Origin: Abelmoschus esculentus
Taxonomy: Eukaryota; Streptophyta; Magnoliopsida; Malvales; Malvaceae
Direction: 5' to 3'
Assembly (NCBI GenBank): GCA_035048815.1
Contig: JAUCBN010000024.1
Location: forward strand, 2,106,001-2,170,000
Length of the DNA: 64,000 bases
How positions within the stretch are numbered: the first letter of the stretch is position 1; each line of letters begins with the position of its first letter. Shown here one piece after another: positions 48,181 to 59,700 of this stretch. Below the pieces are notes generated by a model. That model was not told the origin of the DNA, did no database searches, and was given only the letters and a program-made list of their open reading frames with translations. The position numbers and the translations under genes are program-made.

Positions 48181-51100
48181 ATGGTAAGAGCCGGCCGCAT
48201 GCTGTCGACATTCCTTCTGTCGACACTACTCATCGCTTACTGCATTGCGGATGTTGGGAATGTTACTAAGGCAGGGGATGAAGATGCGATCATGGTTCAA
48301 GGGCCGGTGAACCAGGGTGTGACGTACGACGCAAGGTCCGTGATTGTCAATGGGAAAAGGGAGGTTTTGTTGGCGGGAGCTATTCATTATCCTCGTAGCA
48401 CACCGGATATGTGGCCGGATTTGATCGAAAAGGCTAAGCAGGGAGGGCTCAATACGATCGAGACATACGTTTTTTGGAACGCACACGAACCGGTTCAGGG
48501 TCAGTTCAATTTCGAGGGACGAAATGACTTGGTGAAGTTCATCAAGTTGATACATGAGAAAAATATGTATGCAGTCGTTAGGCTCGGACCCTTCATCCAA
48601 GCTGAATGGAACAACGGGTAACAGTGATTCTTTCTAAGATTTCCCCAACTTTTTCAATGTTCTTATTGAACTGAATATTGCATTTTTCACCAGAGGATTA
48701 CCATATTGGCTAAGAGAGATCCCCGACATTATATTCCGATCCGATAACGAACCGTTCAAGGTAATGAGCCTGTTCGAAGTGTACATACATGGTAATTGTA
48801 CACGATTCCTTGTCTGAAGAAAAATTTAACTTGTGCAGGAACAAATGAAAAGGTATGTCACCATGATTATCAACAAACTGAAGGAGGAGAAGTTGTTTTC
48901 TCCTCAAGGAGGGCCTATCATTTTAGCGCAGATTGAGAACGAATACAACACGATTCAGCTAGCATACAGAGAAAAAGGCGAGAGCTATATTCAGTGGGCT
49001 GCAAAACTGGCTCTTGGCATGGATGTCCAGATCCCATGGGTTATGTGCAAGCAGAAGGATGCCCCAGACCCCATTGTAAGTGTTTTTGGTCTTTTTAAAA
49101 CCGATAAAATAAGATCGAAAAATCGAGTAGTCATATGTATACATTTTGCTCTTCAGATCAATACATGCAATGGAAGGCACTGTGGAGATACTTTCCCTGG
49201 TCCAAATAAGCCTAACAAGCCTTCATTGTGGACTGAGAACTGGACTACACAGTAAGTAGTTGGGTTCATATAAAGATTTAAACATAATCCAAGTACGTCG
49301 ATGTGTGTTGACTAATGTTGTTTCGATTCAGGTTTAGAGTATTCGGGGATCCACCATCCCAAAGATCCGCTGAAGATTTAGCATACTCGGCCGCTCGATT
49401 CTTCTCTAAAAATGGAAGCATGATTAACTACTACATGTACTATGGTGGCACAAACTTGGACAGAACGAGCTCTTCATTTACAACGACTCGATACTATGAT
49501 GAAGCCCCGATTGATGAATTTGGTATGATGAAGAATAGTGTTCCATTTACATCGACTCAATACTATGACGAGCTCGCTCTCACATGTTGTTGTAGGTCTT
49601 TTAAGGGAACCAAAGTGGGGTCATCTCAAGGACGTTCACAAAGCCTTGAATTTGTGCAAGAGGGCTCTGTTGTGGGGGACTCCTACTGTTGAAAAGTTGA
49701 GTCCAGAGCTAGAGGTAAGCATGCATTTTAAGACTATTCGAATGGATTTTTGATCGGGAAACCGATACCGGTTTAATGTGCAATGCAGGCTATAGTGTGG
49801 CAGCAACCTGGAACTCAAGTATGTGCAGCTTTCTTGTCCAACAATAACACTCATCAGTCACAAACAGTTAATTTCAAGGGCCAACAATACTTCCTGCCGC
49901 CTCGTTCCATCAGTATCCTCCCCGACTGCAGGACCGTAGTTTTCAATACTAACCAGGTAAACTGAATTCTACAAGCTCCAAATTCGTCCTTTACTTGCAC
50001 TGCAATTAACTTATCTTGCTTTCTCAAAACAGATCACGAGTCAACATAACGCGAGAAACTACGTAAGATCCGAAATCGCAAACAAAAATTTCGAATGGGA
50101 GATGTACAGGGAAGTCCCTCCTACTAGTGGTAAACTAGAGTCCGAGGAGCCATTGGAACATTGGGTAACGACCAAAGATACAACCGACTACCTATGGTAC
50201 ATAGCTAAACTTAATTTGGGCGGACGTGACTTGCCGATGAAGAAAGGAGTTATCCCGGTTTTACGAGTTGCGAGCCAGGGCCACGGACTTCATGCCTTTG
50301 TCAATGGTGAATTCGTCGGTACAGAACACGGAAGCAAAGTAGAGAAGAATTTTGTTTACCAGAAACCTGCAGCTTTCAAGGAAGGGACTAACATTATTGC
50401 GCTCTTGAGTTATGTGGTGGGACTTCCAGATAGCGGAGCCTACATGGAACACAGATATGCCGGGCCACGTTCTATCACGATCCTTGGTATGAACACCGGT
50501 ACACTCGACATATCGGATAACGGTTGGAGCTATCAGGTTGGACTCGTCGGAGAAGAGAAGAAAATATTTACAGAAGAAGGCTCCAAGTCTGTTAATTGGA
50601 CCAAGGTTGACCAAGGAGGACCCATCACATGGTACAAAGGGTCTTTTGATGCACCAGAAGGAAACGAGCCGGTTCTTATTACAATGACTGGTATGGGGAA
50701 AGGTTTTGTCTGGATCAATGGAAACAACATCGGCAGATATTGGATGTCTTATCTCTCTCCTCTTAAACAACCTACTCAATCGGAGTACGTAAACTCTAAA
50801 TCTTAAACCGTAAACCATTTCCGAAACAATTTAACTACGTAAACTAATGATTGTTTTCTGTTCTAATTCCAGTTACCACATCCCACGAGCATTCCTGAAG
50901 CCAAAGAACAACCTGATTGTTATCTTCGAGGAAGAGCAAGGTACACCTAAAGATGTGTCCATATCGACGGCAAACAGGGACACGATCTGCAGTATCGTGA
51001 GCGAACTCCACCCACCATCTCCGAGGTCATTCGAGAACAAAGCTGGCATCATCCGACCCCTCGTGGATGACTTGAAACCAAAGGCTGAACTGACATGTCC

Positions 51101-51341
51101 GGACCAGAAGAAGATTGTTTCGGTCAATTTTGCCAGCTTCGGCGATCCTTTCGGAAGTTGCGGAGCCTTGGTTCAAGGGAATTGCACCTCTGCGGCATCG
51201 AAGCAAGTCGTTGAGCATCACTGCTTGGGGAAACCATCCTGCAAGATCCCGGTGGAGGCCACAATATTTGGTAACATAACTGGTGCATGTCCTCCTAATG
51301 GACCCAAGACATTAGCCGTCCAAGTGATTTGCTCTAAATAA
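48181..51341 (+). CDS. BGAL: Beta-galactosidase, GH35, with C-terminal SUEL-type lectin domain
   Basis: Nine exons: 48181-48617, 48694-48760, 48839-49075, 49157-49251, 49332-49522, 49596-49714, 49789-49956, 50033-50784 and 50873-51341, phases consistent, 844 aa. A signal peptide (residues about 1-24) sends it to the secretory pathway. GH35 catalysis: acid/base E203 in AQIENEY and nucleophile E274 in LWTENW. The C-terminal 85 residues (from about 760) form a Cys-rich galactose/rhamnose-binding SUEL lectin domain (LTCPDQKKIVSVNFASFGDP, C-x2-K-P-S-C-K). Such enzymes trim beta-galactosyl residues from cell-wall polymers. WTENWTTQFRVFGD and overall features resemble the BGAL7/13/14/15 group; position suggests BGAL14 (At4g38590, from memory). 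The 73-base intron 49523-49595 contains a copy of adjacent exon sequence. Confidence 0.95.
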
Positions 51342-51445
51342 TAGGAAGCTTGGGAATTTTTTTTCTTCTTTTTTCTTGATGTAAATGCTCTAAATAATAA
51401 ATTTGCAATTGAAACCTGCAATTTCCAAGGATACAACAATAATCA

Positions 51446-51519
<74 letters not shown>

Positions 51520-53097
51520 GCATTGGTTATTTAATAGAAAAAACTTTCATTTCATTTCATTTTATTATGATTCTAATAGTTTTTATTGGATAAATAACAC
51601 TATTAGCCACTAAACTATTTTTTATTTTTGTTTTAGTTATTAAATTATATTATTATTTTAATTTTGGTCACCCGTAGTTAATAAATCACAGAAAAAAATT
51701 TGGTGACCAAAACATGCTTAAAATCGTTCGGTGTATAAAGATAAATAGTTTGACTAACCGGACGTTTAACTTAACAAACATACAACCTCAACGTTACTAG
51801 GGCGAAATAAGTCAAAATTTTAAAATATAGATATTCTATTTTTTATTTTATAATATGCTAAATTATATTATCTTTTAAAAATGTAAACTAAAATCAAGAT
51901 TGTATTAATTTCATTTTTTTAATAAAATTCATGTTATTTTATAATATGTAGATTGTATATATTTTTAAAAGCCTTATTTTACATTTTATAAAAAATGATT
52001 AAAACTTAGTACTAAAAATAGATAAATAAATATTAAATCTCATACTTTACCATATTAATTTTACAGTAAACAAGTTATTCAAAATTACAGACGAATATTA
52101 AAATTGTAAAAAGTGGTCTTTCATATTTTTTTAAATTAACCTTTTCATATTGTTTTTATAATATAAAGCTTAAATAAAATTAAAAGATTTTTTATAATAT
52201 ATAAAAGCATATAAATTTGAAAATGTTCTAAAAATAAAAATTATTAAAAATGCAAATTTTAATTTTCTTAATTTTTACATTTTTCTTTTTTAAATTTTCG
52301 GTATCTTCAAATATATTAAAACTATAAAGAAGAAATAAATATCATTTGATAAATTTAAAAGTTATACGTCATAAATTGTTACTATTATATTTTATAAACG
52401 TTGAATTCACACTAAAATTTCTTTAATAATTTGTATTAAATGGAAATATTGTCTTCAAAGAATTTTTTTTAAATAATGCAATTCCTTAAATTTAATATGA
52501 TTAATATAATATTTATTTTATTTTAGAAATTCTGGATAAAGTTTTTCTAATAATATAAAAATATTATTTTCGTTAAAAACCATTTTAAATTTGTTAAATA
52601 ATTTCCTTAACTTATTCAACACATATTTTAGAAAATTAAATGTCAGAAAATTTCAAATTATTTATCAAACATACATGCCAAATTGAAAAGCTTATTTGAT
52701 ATAGGATAAAACAAAATAGCCTTTTTGTAATATATATTTATTATTTTTCACCTTTGAATTCAATTGAAGTTATAAGATAATAAAAAAACCTGTTTCATTC
52801 ATATAAATTGAATAAAAAAACCTGTTTCATTCATATAAATTGAATAATTTCAATTGAAAAAAAATTATATCTTTTTAATAATATTGTTTAATATTTTAAT
52901 GATAAAATTATATGATTTTGGTGTGTTAATCAAACCTGATCGAGTTTAGATAGGATTTTTAATCTTAAATTTCAAAAATCAAGACAAAACGAGACAAAAT
53001 TTTAAAATATTAAATTTAAGTATTTATTAAAAATTCTCCGTCTCAATATATATTTAAATAAATAAATATATAAATTTTATTATATTTATAAAAATAT

Positions 53098-53128
<31 letters not shown>

Positions 53129-53792
53129 CACTTTTAAATATGTACTTTTCATACGAAGGGGCATAACAAGGGGCAAACTATTTCCATCCATTTCAATATT
53201 ATCCTTGCTAGGGCAACACAAATAAAATAAATTCAAGAAATAAAAAAAAAAATATTTGATCATAAAAACAAAAGCATCATTTATTTGCTTTCCATAAACC
53301 ATTTAGCCGACATAATGGTATTATATATGCAAATAAATTGTCAAACCAAGAAAAATAACATAAAGTATAAACATATTCTATTCACATATACAAAAGTTTT
53401 GGCAAGCTGCTAGCCTGCACCAATCACAAAATCAACCTCTCCCATTTTCTTTCCTGTCTGTGAACATAAATCCCTCCATTCATCTGATAGAGATGATTCA
53501 TTACCAAAAAATGAACACATCTGGAATGAAGAGATAGGAGTAATTACTAAAGAAAATCGAGATTGGTTAATTACCCGGAATTCGGATGGCTATGGATCCA
53601 AACTTTGGATGATCCACCATTGATGTAGAAACTGAGCTTTGCCAATGCCACTAATTGAATGGAACAGGAGTGAAGAGAGAAGCCATTATTATTTGAGCAA
53701 AATTTATACGCCACTTTGAAACATCAAAAATGATAGCAGCAGGGGAGAAAAGTAGACCCACATTGTATGTTTAGGCTGCTGCCAGCACCGGG
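51342..53792. other. Intergenic between convergent BGAL and UPL3 genes
   Basis: The BGAL 3' UTR has AATAAA at 51396-51401. Then a long (TTA)n microsatellite, AT-rich DNA, a 32-bp tandem pair at 52781-52844 (TAAAAAAACCTGTTTCATTC repeated) and a (TA)n run near 53097-53126. The segment at 51590-51680 resembles the repeat at 3447-3560. The UPL3 3' UTR lies left of 53793. No gene. Confidence 0.5.
51447..51518. repeat. (TTA)24 microsatellite
   Basis: Uninterrupted TTA repeats, about 24 units, just after the BGAL 3' end. Such tracts are length-polymorphic in plants. Confidence 0.95.
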
Positions 53793-56700
53793 TCAAGATA
53801 AATCAAAAGATCCTTGCCCTTCGTTGATTGCATATAGCAATTTCTTGTACATAATTTCCTGCTCAGACGGCAGCAATCGTCGACAAGGAAATAAGATGAT
53901 ATGAAGGTATGTGTGTATATATACATTAGATAAAATGGCACCAGGGATGATCATACAAAAAATGTGGACCGGTCAATAATACCTTTGTTGAATATGGAGG
54001 AAGCTTCAAGTAATTAGCACAAGTCATGACACTAGGCAAGTCATCATCTGCTGAGTCCGAGGGTCCACTTCCATTGGAAGTAGCAGATATTGCAGGAGAG
54101 GAATGCTGCAACCAGATTTCAGACAAATACAACATTAGAACTATGAACATATGCCAAACAAGAACTCAGTTTTCTGTACAGCTGAATGAAACATTTACTG
54201 TCCAACTAATAATAATACTAATGATGATCTATGTTACTCGAACTCAGAGGTGTCAATGCATCGACATGCATGCAGTATGCTCAGTTTGTTTTTAAAGTAG
54301 TTTACATTTGAAAGAATATACCTACACATCCATTTTCGAACGTGTAGAGCTCAGGTGTCAAATATGGGTACTCTCTTTTAAGGCCAACTTTAAAAATACT
54401 GAAGCCAGTTGCTTGAGTACTTAAAAATTTGGCATAAACAAATCAATATAAAGCTCCTTTCAACCGGACTTTGATCTTAATTTTCAAAGCTGGATGTGAT
54501 GCATATGTAAACAACAATGAAAATAGAAGAAACATCGATGTAAAAGTTTCCATAAAACTCCAGTTACCTTTCTAACAATTGTAAGCTTTGGATTCAGCAC
54601 TGCCAAACCACCAGGTGGAAGTCTAGGTGCTCCGGTAACAAATTGGCAGAAGGCCCGCTGCTGCTCTGGTGAAAATTCTCCCATAATTTCAAGTAACTGC
54701 GAAATCACAAAACCAAAAAATGTTATGAATAGAATATAGATTTCAAGATACTTGAAGATGAGTGTTATGAAACATACATTAAGAATTGCAGGGCTCTTTG
54801 CAGTATATCCATGATCGAATTTTATGTGATCAGCAAGTGTCTCAGCCTGCAGTATTGAAATCATATAAAAATTAAAGTAGAAAATCAGTTTTAATAAAAG
54901 AAATTAGCAATATTATCACATTAATAGTCAAATTACCTCCCACAGCTCTCTGAGACCACACAGCAAATAGTCCAACTCTTGTGGAGTAAATATTTGTAAA
55001 GATGCAATATCAAAAACCTGCTTGTTATATAACAGATGTATTAAAATTGTAATGAATCTCAAAAACAGCCCTTTGCATGCAGATAACTAACACGGGAATC
55101 CAAAGACAAAAATCAAGTTGTGATCAGTCAAGAAAACTCAGAACAAAGAAAGCAACTGTACCTGATTAAATCCAGCCCGAAATGCCTCCATTTGCCGACT
55201 AATTCCAGTCTTGACAGTTGCATCAACCACCAAGGATATGTAATCTTCTAAGTTATTGATATCCACCTGATGCATTTAACAAGATGTTGGAATTGTCTAC
55301 AGACAGGAGGATAAAAGGAATAGAATGAAAAGTTCAAGACGTACAGTTTCATCCCCAGGTTTAAGCATGTAATCTGGATAGCCTGGAAGTGTAAAATCCA
55401 AACAGAGATCTTCTATTGGGACTCCTCGGAAGCGTAAATCAGCAATTGCAGCACAATTTTCACCACTTGTTGATTCTAAATATTGTTTTCGACAAACAAG
55501 GAAATGTAATTCTTGCAAAACTTTCCCAGACTCGGCGTCAATAGACAGAATATCATACAAATCAAGCTCCTGCAATGTTTAATAAAATGTATCTTTAGCC
55601 CAAAAGCTAAGAGATAATTGCCCCGATAATAGAAATGCTATATGCATACAAATATCCGATCTAAGCTTAAAGAAGATTCAAGTTGTTCTGCAAGTTAAAC
55701 ACTGCAATCAGCTTACTTGACCAAGCACAAGTTTATAAAATGGTGTCGATAGAGGCAGGTCTAAAAGTCGCCCATCTTGAAGAGCTTTTGCCATCACACG
55801 TCCAAGTAGCCGGAAATACTCAATTACTTTAGAAAACTGGCTTCCTTCAGAAGCATCAACATTTGGTGGCCAAGGTCGAGGGAACAACCCCAGCGGAGCT
55901 TGGATTACATCTCCCCTAATAGTAACAGAACCAGCAGTTTTTTCATTTTTCTCTTCATCTCCATCAATTTCCATTATCGACTTATCCCATGTAGAATTAG
56001 ACCTCCACATTCCAAGACCAACCTTTTGCAAATCATGACTTAATAGTGTATAGAATTCCAAGGTTGGACCCAATCCAGTGCCAACTTCTCCAAAATATTC
56101 AACTTCAAGCACAGCTTTTTGGCCAGAGTACATCTCCATTACTTTTGCAGCAGAATCCAAAATGCGGTTTCGGGAGACACGAACTTTCTGCCGCTGTAAT
56201 CTCCCAACCCTCACCTCTCTCTCATTAGTTGATCCATGACCATCAGCACCCTGTTGCTGCTGCAGACGATATAATGCACGAGACAACCCAAATGCAGTTG
56301 AATAGAAGTACTGCCTCCGTGTCTCAAAAGGAAATAAAAAGGGACATGCCTTTGTTAACTGATAACACCAGGAAGGAAGACTTCCACTGCAGAGAGCAAG
56401 GGCATCCTGTATTTGCCGGGCCAGTTTCGGGGTGAGCTTACCATTTATAAATTCCTCGTATGGCACTCTAGAACTGGGGATACTCAACTCATCCAGATTC
56501 AAAATTTTTCCTTCAGCAAAATTGTCAGAAACTATCTGGGCTCTCAAGCGAGGTGCCATCTGATTCAACCCCTCTAGCACATACAACAATGTCAAGATAG
56601 TATAAGTAGGATTAGATCTTTCAAGATCACAAGGAAGTTCCCCTTGCAAGATGCTATCTAATAGTGACGTTGTGTGAGTTTGGGGATCAGAATTGGAATT

Positions 56701-59700
56701 GGGAGAAGAGGATTTAGCAGACTTGGGCGGCACTGTGGCAGAACCTGAACCCCCTACTGATGTTCGGTCAGGTTGGCTCTCTGCCCTCTGATATGTTATC
56801 GTGTAGATACCACTCCACAAGCCTCTACCATCACTAGATGTGAAATCATCACCACCATATCTCTCATCATCATCATCATCCAACACAAGCTGTCTTTGAA
56901 TGGCCTGATAAATGGTCAACTGCCTGTTCAACTGCTTACTACCAACTGTAAAAATCAACTTAGGAAGCTCATTAGAACTGCCAAACAGAGGTCGTCCTTG
57001 TCGGTCTCTACCTCCCCTAATACCTCTACCATTGGCAGATCCAAACCCAGCCATAGCAGCAGCAGCAAACGACATTGCACCCCTTGAGCCATAACTAGTC
57101 CTGAAATCGGCAGAGTCTGAACCACTAACGGCAGCAGCTCTACTGCTAGATCCAGAAGCAGCATTATTTTGGTTATCAATTGTGGCTGGCACAGGTGTGC
57201 CATCTTCAGCTGAATCACTCAATTTAACATCATGCACTTTATCTGGCATGCATACAGGAAGAGAATCATCTCCGAGCACCTGGAAATGAACAATGGTTGC
57301 ATAAAAAAAATAGTAAAGATCAAAAGAAATTTATGATCAACAGGAAGGGCTTCCCTTTTTAGAGGCACAATGTGTGACTTACATCTTCATGATCATCATC
57401 TTCATCATCAGAAATATCATCATCTTCAATCACTAAAGCATCATCAATCTCCACAGGAGACATATCCAATTCTTCATCCTACTCAAAAAAGTGGCAAATG
57501 ATCATTTTCAAACAGGATGGGGGGTTACATACTACATAGTTACATACAAGCATAAGACGACCATGTAATTAGAGTCACCAGCATGTAAACTTATAAAATG
57601 CAAAACACACACAGTAAATCACATCATACTTTCATATCTAACAATCAATACACATACCTCAGAAGTGGAGTCACCATTTTCGGGTTTAATTGGAGAATCT
57701 TTATCCAGAGCAGCTCTTCTATGAACAGCATTTCTTGTTTGCGGGCCTCTTGACTCCTCTTGAGCAGGCTTCAAAACAGCCTTACCTTTGCCCTTTGATG
57801 AACTTGTGCTTTTCTCCTGTGATGATTCCTTTCGGGCAACATCTCCAATATTAACTGATGATCTGGACCTTGAAGATTGACGACGAGTGGTCGAAGCGGG
57901 AGTTGAGGTAGATGGGGGAGAAGCACCAGCCCCACTAGGTGCGTTCCCAGAGTCGGAATTTCCTACGGATGCAGAGGGGTTTTCACTTCGTTGAATACGT
58001 GGCCAGAGAAATTCTTCCACAGCTGCTAGACTTGCGAATGGGTCAATCAACACAATATTCGAAGAATAATCACGAAGAGACTTCTCTCCTTGGGCTCGAC
58101 AGAGCCGCAACTTAAAAGGTTGAGATAATGCACTTAATCCAGAAGAGAGGCGTGCACCCCCACCAGAAGACCTGGATGAATGGCTGAGAACTACAGGGAA
58201 ACGCTCTACAGATGATAAAGCATTTTGAAGCTTCTGAACCAGGATAGTCATAGGAGCAATACTTCCTTGATCAGCTAAAGGAAGTGCAACATTAATAAAT
58301 GATTTTAATCTTTTAAGGGCTTGGTGTCGAAGCTTGGGCAGGTTTGCACCTGAAATCCTCTCCTGGGAGAAGTACCCACAAGAAAAATAGTTTAACAAGG
58401 CTGCAACAACACCACTACCGATAAACTCAAACGTGGATACACCATCTCCTTTGCTCAGTTCTGATAGCATCTCAGAAATCACATCAATCAAATACTCTTC
58501 TTTACTAGAAGAAAAATCAGCCATGCGAGACACTGAAGCTTTAGATTTTTCTTTTGCCTTAGTTTTTTGATCGTCAACACCAGCATTTAATTTCATGCAA
58601 AGACTTTTTAAGTGCATAAGATCATCTGTTACTCCAACTTCAACAGCCCCAGGATCAGAGGGGAAATACTTATCTTTAAAAGTTTTAGCACATGCACTTA
58701 CTGCAGTACGCAGATTGGAATTGGCTGTAGGAATTTCAACCGTATTAGGAGGTGAGCCAATATTTAAAGATGCCTGATTCTTGGACTCCTCCAGAGAGCC
58801 ACCTTCAGGATTAGAGTTACCACTGCCTCGTCTATAACGCCTGGAACGTGATGACATTCCAGACGCAGAATCATTATCCTTCTCAAGGGGAGATGTTTGG
58901 GCAGGAGTGACTTTTTGATTACCAATTAACACAAGTTGATCCACAGCATGAACCACACCCTCTCTGACAAACATTTTGGAGAAGGTTTCAGGAAGCTTTT
59001 CCATAAGGATCTCGGCAATTTGGAGAGAAGGAACCAAAACATGTGGATCTTTCCATGCTAAAACACCAGCCAAGAAGCTACAACATCAAACAAAGAATAA
59101 GTTCCCATATTCAAACATTGCACAGAAATTTAAATTGCTATATTTTACTTAAGGTGGACACCTTGATATATTTGTCACACTCAATAAGTTTTGAATCATC
59201 TCTGCACTGCTGAAGTACATTAGTTTTCCAATAACTGAGAGACATTTATGGCGAACAGGGCTATTGACACTGGAACCATATATCTGATGGACAAAATGTA
59301 GGACCATAAATACCAGAAAACCAAGAGAAAATCACGGTAAAGACAAGAGACAAGAAGTACCAATAAATCAAGAACGGCTACCCACAAAGAGAACTTACCT
59401 GTATGAGAACAGGAAGGAGATCCACTCCAAACTGCTGAAGAAGTTCAGGTTGATCTCTCAATAATTTCTCTCGGGCTGAAACTTCAAGAGCATTTTCATC
59501 GGTATTTTCTGGCTTGTTAGAACTGCTAGCAGGAGACTTCATCACAATAGATCCTTTGACAAACATACTAGAGCTGGCAGGGAGGGAAATGGTTCCTTGG
59601 GGCAACGGGGGAAGAAGTTCATTTGCCAGATTGACAATTTCAAAAATCTACACAGCAAGATAGGAATTACATGACCACCAATCAGATGCGCACAATATAC

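Noticed and set aside
48203..48225. Two TGTCGACA cores, like the bZIP19/23 zinc-deficiency element, at the start of BGAL
   Set aside because: They arise from the repeated codons CTG TCG ACA (Leu-Ser-Thr) in the signal peptide, lie inside coding sequence, and both miss one consensus position.
48600..48621. BGAL ending after the first exon at 48621
   Set aside because: The stop is within the GTAACA donor; splicing to 48694 continues the GH35 domain in frame.
49523..49692. Apparent frameshift in BGAL after DEFG
   Set aside because: A 73-base GT-AG intron (49523-49595) restores DEFG-LLREPKWGHLKD, the family sequence, so the gene is intact.
53097..53126. (TA)n tract as a promoter TATA box
   Set aside because: It lies between two convergent gene ends, so it is a simple repeat rather than a promoter.
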